A DNA stretch of 35,144 bases, from positions 1 to 35,144 of the forward strand of contig JAUCGK010000394.1 of NCBI GenBank assembly GCA_030378085.1, written 5' to 3'. Of this stretch, positions 31,459 through 35,144 are shown in pieces. Each line of letters starts with the position of its first letter. The first letter of the stretch is position 1. The notes under the pieces were generated by a model. It saw nothing but the letters and a program-made list of their open reading frames with translations. It ran no database searches and was not told the DNA's origin. The stretch comes from Candidatus Parabeggiatoa sp. HSG14. GTDB taxonomy: Bacteria > Pseudomonadota > Gammaproteobacteria > Beggiatoales > Beggiatoaceae. The translations under genes were made by a program, and so were the position numbers.

Positions 31459-33336
31459 CTACAATTTCCCCTCTTTATGAAGTTGAACAAGTCTTGGCAG
31501 TAACTTATCCAAAACCTCAAAAGCTGTTTTTCTAAAGGTGCTTTCTAGTTCTTTTCTTGGAGTTTCTGGAGGAATAGTTTCGGTGTATAAATGAACTTCT
31601 CCTTCTTCAAAGACAGCTTTTGGAAAAACGCCCTTTAAGTTGTTTTCAAACCATTGTTGACTACTAAAAACACCATTCATTGTAAAATAATGCCAAATAT
31701 TTCTTTCACCTTTTTCAGAACATTCGCGGGAACCATAATCAAAGAATAAATTAAATTCACTAGAACCCTTTCCATCAGTAAAAGTTATTTTTGACCATGC
31801 AGAAATAGCAAGTTCCAAATCACCGTAGCGAGGTTGCCATTTTTTAAACGGGCTCATTATTGGTGCAAGTTGTTGGAGTTGTTTTTGATAGCGTTTTTCT
31901 ATTTCAGAGATAACACTCTTTATCAATTCACGGTTAAGTACCCTTTCTGTAGATACATCATAATCAATGGGTTCATCGGACACTTGTTTTTCTTTTGCTG
32001 CCGCTTCTGTAGAAAAGGACATAATAGCTTTAAAAGTGGCTATTCTATTTTGGATGAATGTCTCATCAACATCTTCTGGATTTTTAGGAGACAGGATAGT
32101 TGCAAACAAAACTTCCATAAAATGAGTGAGTTTGCCAGGAAATAATGCTTCGTTTTTCTCCAATTCTTTCTGAAAATCTGCGCGTAATACCGTAGATTCC
32201 AGAAATTTCTTTAACTTTGCAGACACACTGAGTTTTTTAGTGAATAATTCACCATTCATCTCTGCGTGTAACAGATATTTGTACATTGGGCTAAAGGACT
32301 CTTGTAGGCAGAGTCTTGCAAATAGCATCCTTACTCTATCATTGGGCTGCGAAGATTCGTCCTTGATAGAGATTTTTTCAAGCACTTTATTGAATAACAA
32401 CAAGTTATAAAATAACCGCTTGACAGTACGTGGATTAAAACCTACCGAGTAGGTAATCAGGTTGATATAAAAACCGATATCTGTGGCTTCGTAATCAATA
32501 CCAATATGATCAAGCATTGTCTGACAAAATTCATCCTTACTATATTGGCTGACTGGCATGGAAAAGGGTACTTGAATGATTTTGTCAAAGAAGTTATCGC
32601 TCTTTGTTTCATCAACGTGGAATTTTCTTCTGACTCCTTCAGCAATTACTTGACGATCACAAGCAAGCACATAGACACAGCCTTCAATCCCTAAAAACAA
32701 TTTCAGTGTTTCCAAAAGTTCAACCGCTTTTTGGGGAATAAGGCGATCAATATCATCAATAAAAACCACAATGCGATCTAGATTTTCTTCTTCGCATTTT
32801 TCACTGACTAAAGCTTTCAAATGTTGTTGTAAATCGGCAATGTTTTCAGAAGATTCTACAATCTCCTTAGCAACCAACCTTGCTCCCGATGTTTCTAAAA
32901 AACCTGCAGCCAGTAAAAGCACTGCTCTTCTTGTTTTTGACCATCTTTCTTTGGATTTACCAACAATAAAACGCCATATTTTTTTGACGAGCGATAATTT
33001 TTCTTGAGACTGCTTTGTCTCAAGATTTTCAACGATATTAATAAAACGAGATAATAGCGTAATGCTTAACTTATCTTCCATATTGAATTGAGAAAATTGC
33101 CAAGCACTAAACCACATCGTGGAAATGTTTTTGCCTTGGGCATTGCTTTCAATTTTCTTTTCAATCAAATTCATCAGGCTTGTTTTGCCACTCCCCCAAT
33201 CGCCTTGAATCCCAATTGTCATTGGCGTATTGACAGATAAAATGAATGTACTCAAAGCATCAGCATAGTCACTGAATCCCAATGTATCATTATTAACATC
33301 TGTGATGGGATCATCCAACATTTCTATTTTTTGCAT
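31459..33336 (-). CDS. KAP family P-loop NTPase
   Basis: 625 aa. Walker A GDWGSGKTS at 45-53, the KAP signature WFSAWQF at 75-81, Walker B IVVFIDDIDRL at 189-199, and the downstream sensor-like VLACDRQVIAEGVRRKF. The hydrophobic stretch near residues 138-148 corresponds to the position where KAP proteins usually have inserted transmembrane helices, but here it is short and probably not membrane-spanning. KAP NTPases occur in defence islands and in host-virus systems; the substrate is not known. The C-terminal half (WSKITFTDGKGSSEFNLFFDYG onward) is not recognised and may bind a partner. Monocistronic, with AAGAGGA about twelve bases before the ATG. Confidence 0.87.
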   Translation of the reverse strand: MQKIEMLDDPITDVNNDTLGFSDYADALSTFILSVNTPMTIGIQGDWGSGKTSLMNLIEKKIESNAQGKNISTMWFSAWQFSQFNMEDKLSITLLSRFINIVENLETKQSQEKLSLVKKIWRFIVGKSKERWSKTRRAVLLLAAGFLETSGARLVAKEIVESSENIADLQQHLKALVSEKCEEENLDRIVVFIDDIDRLIPQKAVELLETLKLFLGIEGCVYVLACDRQVIAEGVRRKFHVDETKSDNFFDKIIQVPFSMPVSQYSKDEFCQTMLDHIGIDYEATDIGFYINLITYSVGFNPRTVKRLFYNLLLFNKVLEKISIKDESSQPNDRVRMLFARLCLQESFSPMYKYLLHAEMNGELFTKKLSVSAKLKKFLESTVLRADFQKELEKNEALFPGKLTHFMEVLFATILSPKNPEDVDETFIQNRIATFKAIMSFSTEAAAKEKQVSDEPIDYDVSTERVLNRELIKSVISEIEKRYQKQLQQLAPIMSPFKKWQPRYGDLELAISAWSKITFTDGKGSSEFNLFFDYGSRECSEKGERNIWHYFTMNGVFSSQQWFENNLKGVFPKAVFEEGEVHLYTETIPPETPRKELESTFRKTAFEVLDKLLPRLVQLHKEGKL

Positions 33337-33726
33337 AGTTACTTTTTTTCCTCTTAATGTTCAAAGTGTTTCCACTCTTAAAAGTAGCTCAATCTGTATC
33401 CTCTCTAAATTTGCTGGAAAAAACCTGTCAGGTTTGGGCAAGTTTACCCACACTTTTTGAGAAGAAACCTCAATCTTTTATAAAAATTGGCTAGGAATCG
33501 GGGAAATGCGTCAATTATTTTCTGCATGATGTCCCTAGTGTTAAATTTTACCATAAAATCATCAGAATGGATTGCTGAAAATGACTCCTTCATTTTTTCG
33601 CAATAATTATTAAAAAATTAGATTTGGGCAATTTTCATAGAATTATTTTTTAACAATAATGGGCTTTTGCCTCAATCTGATTATAAACCTGATAGGTTTT
33701 TAAAAAGTAAATGAGATGATCGTGAG
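33337..33726. other. 390-bp intergenic region with half palindromes
   Basis: No gene is supported. It contains a half copy of the CCTGTCAGG palindrome at 33423-33435, another degenerate copy (CCTGATAGG) near 33687, and an AT-rich imperfect inverted repeat around AATAATTATTAAAAAATTA near 33605 that could end the epmB transcript. Confidence 0.5.
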
Positions 33727-34731
33727 CTATAATGGTAATTTATAAGGCATTCCTCCAATTTCACGGACTAATTTAGGAACGAGATAACCGGGCAATGCCT
33801 CCCGCATTTTTGTTAATAACTGAATAGCTGTTTTATCAGAAACTTCAAAGTGAGTCGCACCTCTTACTCGATCTAATTGATGTAAATAATACGGTAATAC
33901 CTGATTACTGAATAAAACTTCACTTAAAGCCACTAACACGGAAGAATTGTCATTTATTCCACGCAATAATACGGATTGATTTAAAACGGTAATACCTGCC
34001 TCCACTAATTGTTGTAATGCTTTATTGACAGGATTACTAATTTCATTAGGATGATTAGCATGGACGACTATTACTGGTTGTAAACGTGTCCCTGTAAGCC
34101 ATGCCAATAATTCCTCATTAACGCGCTCTGGTAAGACAATTGGCAAACGGGTATGCAAACGTAAACGTTGTACATGTGAAATTTCGGCAAAGCTATAGGC
34201 TAATTCGGTTAAACGATTATCTGTTAAACATAATGGATCGCCACCACTTAAAATGACTTCACTAATGGAAGTGTCAGCGCGAATGGTGTCAAGTATTTTT
34301 TTGTTGGGTAAAGAGGGTGAGACTGCGTAATCGTAATGTTGACGAAAACAGTATCGACAATGAATTGCACAAGCTCCCGTTGCAATTAATAAAACTCTTT
34401 TTTGATATTTATGTAATAAACCAGGGACTTTTTTAGCGATAGTATCACCAACGGGTTCTAAGCTAAAGCCTTGTAATTGTTTATTTTCTTCTTTTAATGG
34501 TAATACTTGCCTTAATAACGGATCGTAAGGATCGCCTCTACGCATACACGCTACATAACCTTTGGGTACACAGAGATTAAAACGAGGTTTTGTGATGACA
34601 GTCTGTGCTAATGAACTATCTGAAAGTTCCAATAATTCAAGTAAATGGACAGGATTATTAATGGCTTGACGTAATTTTCGTTGCCAATTTGTTGGCTTAT
34701 GCTGCAAAATGGTTGATGTTTCGGTTATCAT
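33727..34731 (-). CDS. epmB: EF-P beta-lysylation protein EpmB (lysine 2,3-aminomutase-like radical SAM)
   Basis: 334 aa radical SAM enzyme that converts (S)-alpha-lysine to (R)-beta-lysine, the donor used by EpmA to modify translation factor EF-P. The [4Fe-4S] motif CAIHCRYC lies at 121-128 (C121, C125, C128), preceded by GDPYDPLLRQVLPL near 66-79, which is characteristic of this group. ILSGGDPLCLTD, RLRLHTRLPIVLPERV and YYLHQLDRVRGATHFEV are the aminomutase core including PLP-binding region. It is shorter than catabolic lysine 2,3-aminomutases, as expected for EpmB. epmA and efp are not in the window. No clear ribosome-binding site precedes the ATG. Confidence 0.93.
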   Translation of the reverse strand: MITETSTILQHKPTNWQRKLRQAINNPVHLLELLELSDSSLAQTVITKPRFNLCVPKGYVACMRRGDPYDPLLRQVLPLKEENKQLQGFSLEPVGDTIAKKVPGLLHKYQKRVLLIATGACAIHCRYCFRQHYDYAVSPSLPNKKILDTIRADTSISEVILSGGDPLCLTDNRLTELAYSFAEISHVQRLRLHTRLPIVLPERVNEELLAWLTGTRLQPVIVVHANHPNEISNPVNKALQQLVEAGITVLNQSVLLRGINDNSSVLVALSEVLFSNQVLPYYLHQLDRVRGATHFEVSDKTAIQLLTKMREALPGYLVPKLVREIGGMPYKLPL

Positions 34732-34823
34732 AATTGGTTATTGCTTAATAAAGTAATGATAATTTCAAAAATTTTTAGTGATTGAATACGGTTAAGAATA
34801 AGGATTTAATAAAATCAAAATTC

Positions 34824-34984
34824 CTGATTGTAACAGATTTTGGGGACACCCCCCCCCCTAACCCCCCGTACACGGGTGGAACCAAACATCATTCGACACT
34901 TTGCTTTAATTTTTCTATTTTGGGACTTCCCCCTGTGTACGGGGGGTTGGGGGGTGGGGTGTCCCCAAAATTCGTTATAATCAG
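34824..34984. mobile_element. MITE family 3 copy 2 (161 bp), 8-bp flanking repeat
   Basis: CTGATTGTAACAGATTTTGG and inverse CTGATTATAACGAATTTTGG termini, C-tracts and GTACACGGGTGG inside. CAAAATTC lies at 34816-34823 and 34985-34992 (the match runs on to 10 bp), an 8-bp target duplication as in copy 1. Internal sequence is inverted relative to copy 1. Confidence 0.9.
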
Positions 34985-35019
34985 CAAAATTCCTTAAGAA
35001 ATCCGATTTCTATTTTCTA

Positions 35020-35144
35020 ACTGATGTTACGCACTGTACTTCAAATAATTTTAGGGACACCCCCCCTAACCCCCCGTACACGGGTGGAACCAAACATCAT
35101 TCGACACTTTGCTTTAATTTTTCTATTTTGGGACTTCCCCCTGT
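35020..35144. mobile_element. chimeric MITE: family 2 terminus joined to family 3 core, cut by window end
   Basis: ACTGATGTTACGCACTG at 35020-35036 is the family 2 terminus, but from about 35050 the sequence is the family 3 core (GGGACACCCCCCCTAACCCC, CACGGGTGGAACCAAACATC). The normal CTGATT terminus of family 3 is missing. The right end lies outside the window. Confidence 0.7.

Noticed and set aside
34782..34997. 71-aa plus-strand frame
   Set aside because: It is the translation of the family 3 MITE C-tracts.

Overview
The window looks like accessory-rich chromosome of an AT-rich gammaproteobacterium. The gene types (EpmB, SpeE, a TerD protein, a calcium P-type ATPase, frameshifted DUF1566 and 'YAWS' secreted proteins) and the very many short dispersed palindromes resemble filamentous sulfur bacteria (Beggiatoa/Thiotrichales). 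That placement is inference from gene style, not a database result. No rRNA, tRNA or CRISPR array was seen.

Layout. (1) 0.2-2.8 kb is a decaying zone: a frameshifted DUF1566 gene, a truncated 'YAWS' gene, and a cluster of five different MITE-like inverted-repeat elements, three of them flanked by direct repeats that look like target-site duplications. (2) 2.8-9.85 kb is one giant secreted protein: signal peptide, plant-type LRRs, six FnIII domains, InlB-like repeats, a choice-of-anchor-U-like domain, beta-solenoid-like repeats, exactly 24 octapeptide repeats, and a C-terminal part with a duplicated motif. (3) 9.9-15.4 kb (minus strand) holds an AAA-ATPase-like/PD-(D/E)XK protein preceded by a multi-copy GTACAACGAA motif, a calcium P-type ATPase and a TerD-family protein. 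(4) 15.9-17.6 kb (plus) has spermidine synthase and a SAM methyltransferase-like protein. (5) 17.8-22.2 kb (minus) has a two-gene glycosyltransferase operon and a two-gene molybdenum hydroxylase operon (isoquinoline oxidoreductase type). (6) 22.4-33.3 kb (minus) is a probable genome-defence island: small PD-(D/E)XK protein, ParA fragment plus coupled small ORF, DUF262/HNH (GmrSD-like) protein, an unknown 216-aa protein, a single-chain type ISP/IIG-like nuclease-methyltransferase, a DUF4276 TOPRIM-like protein, an OLD-like AAA ATPase and a KAP NTPase. (7) 33.7-34.7 kb is epmB, followed by MITEs to the end of the window.

The most interesting unit is the compact run 31192 to 26274: AAA ATPase and DUF4276 protein overlapping by ATGA, then only 6 bp to a nuclease-methyltransferase. 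It has the shape of a restriction enzyme co-transcribed with an ATPase/TOPRIM abortive-infection pair. The second is the set of non-autonomous transposon families, of which two have both copies bracketed by direct repeats of constant length (5 bp and 8 bp).
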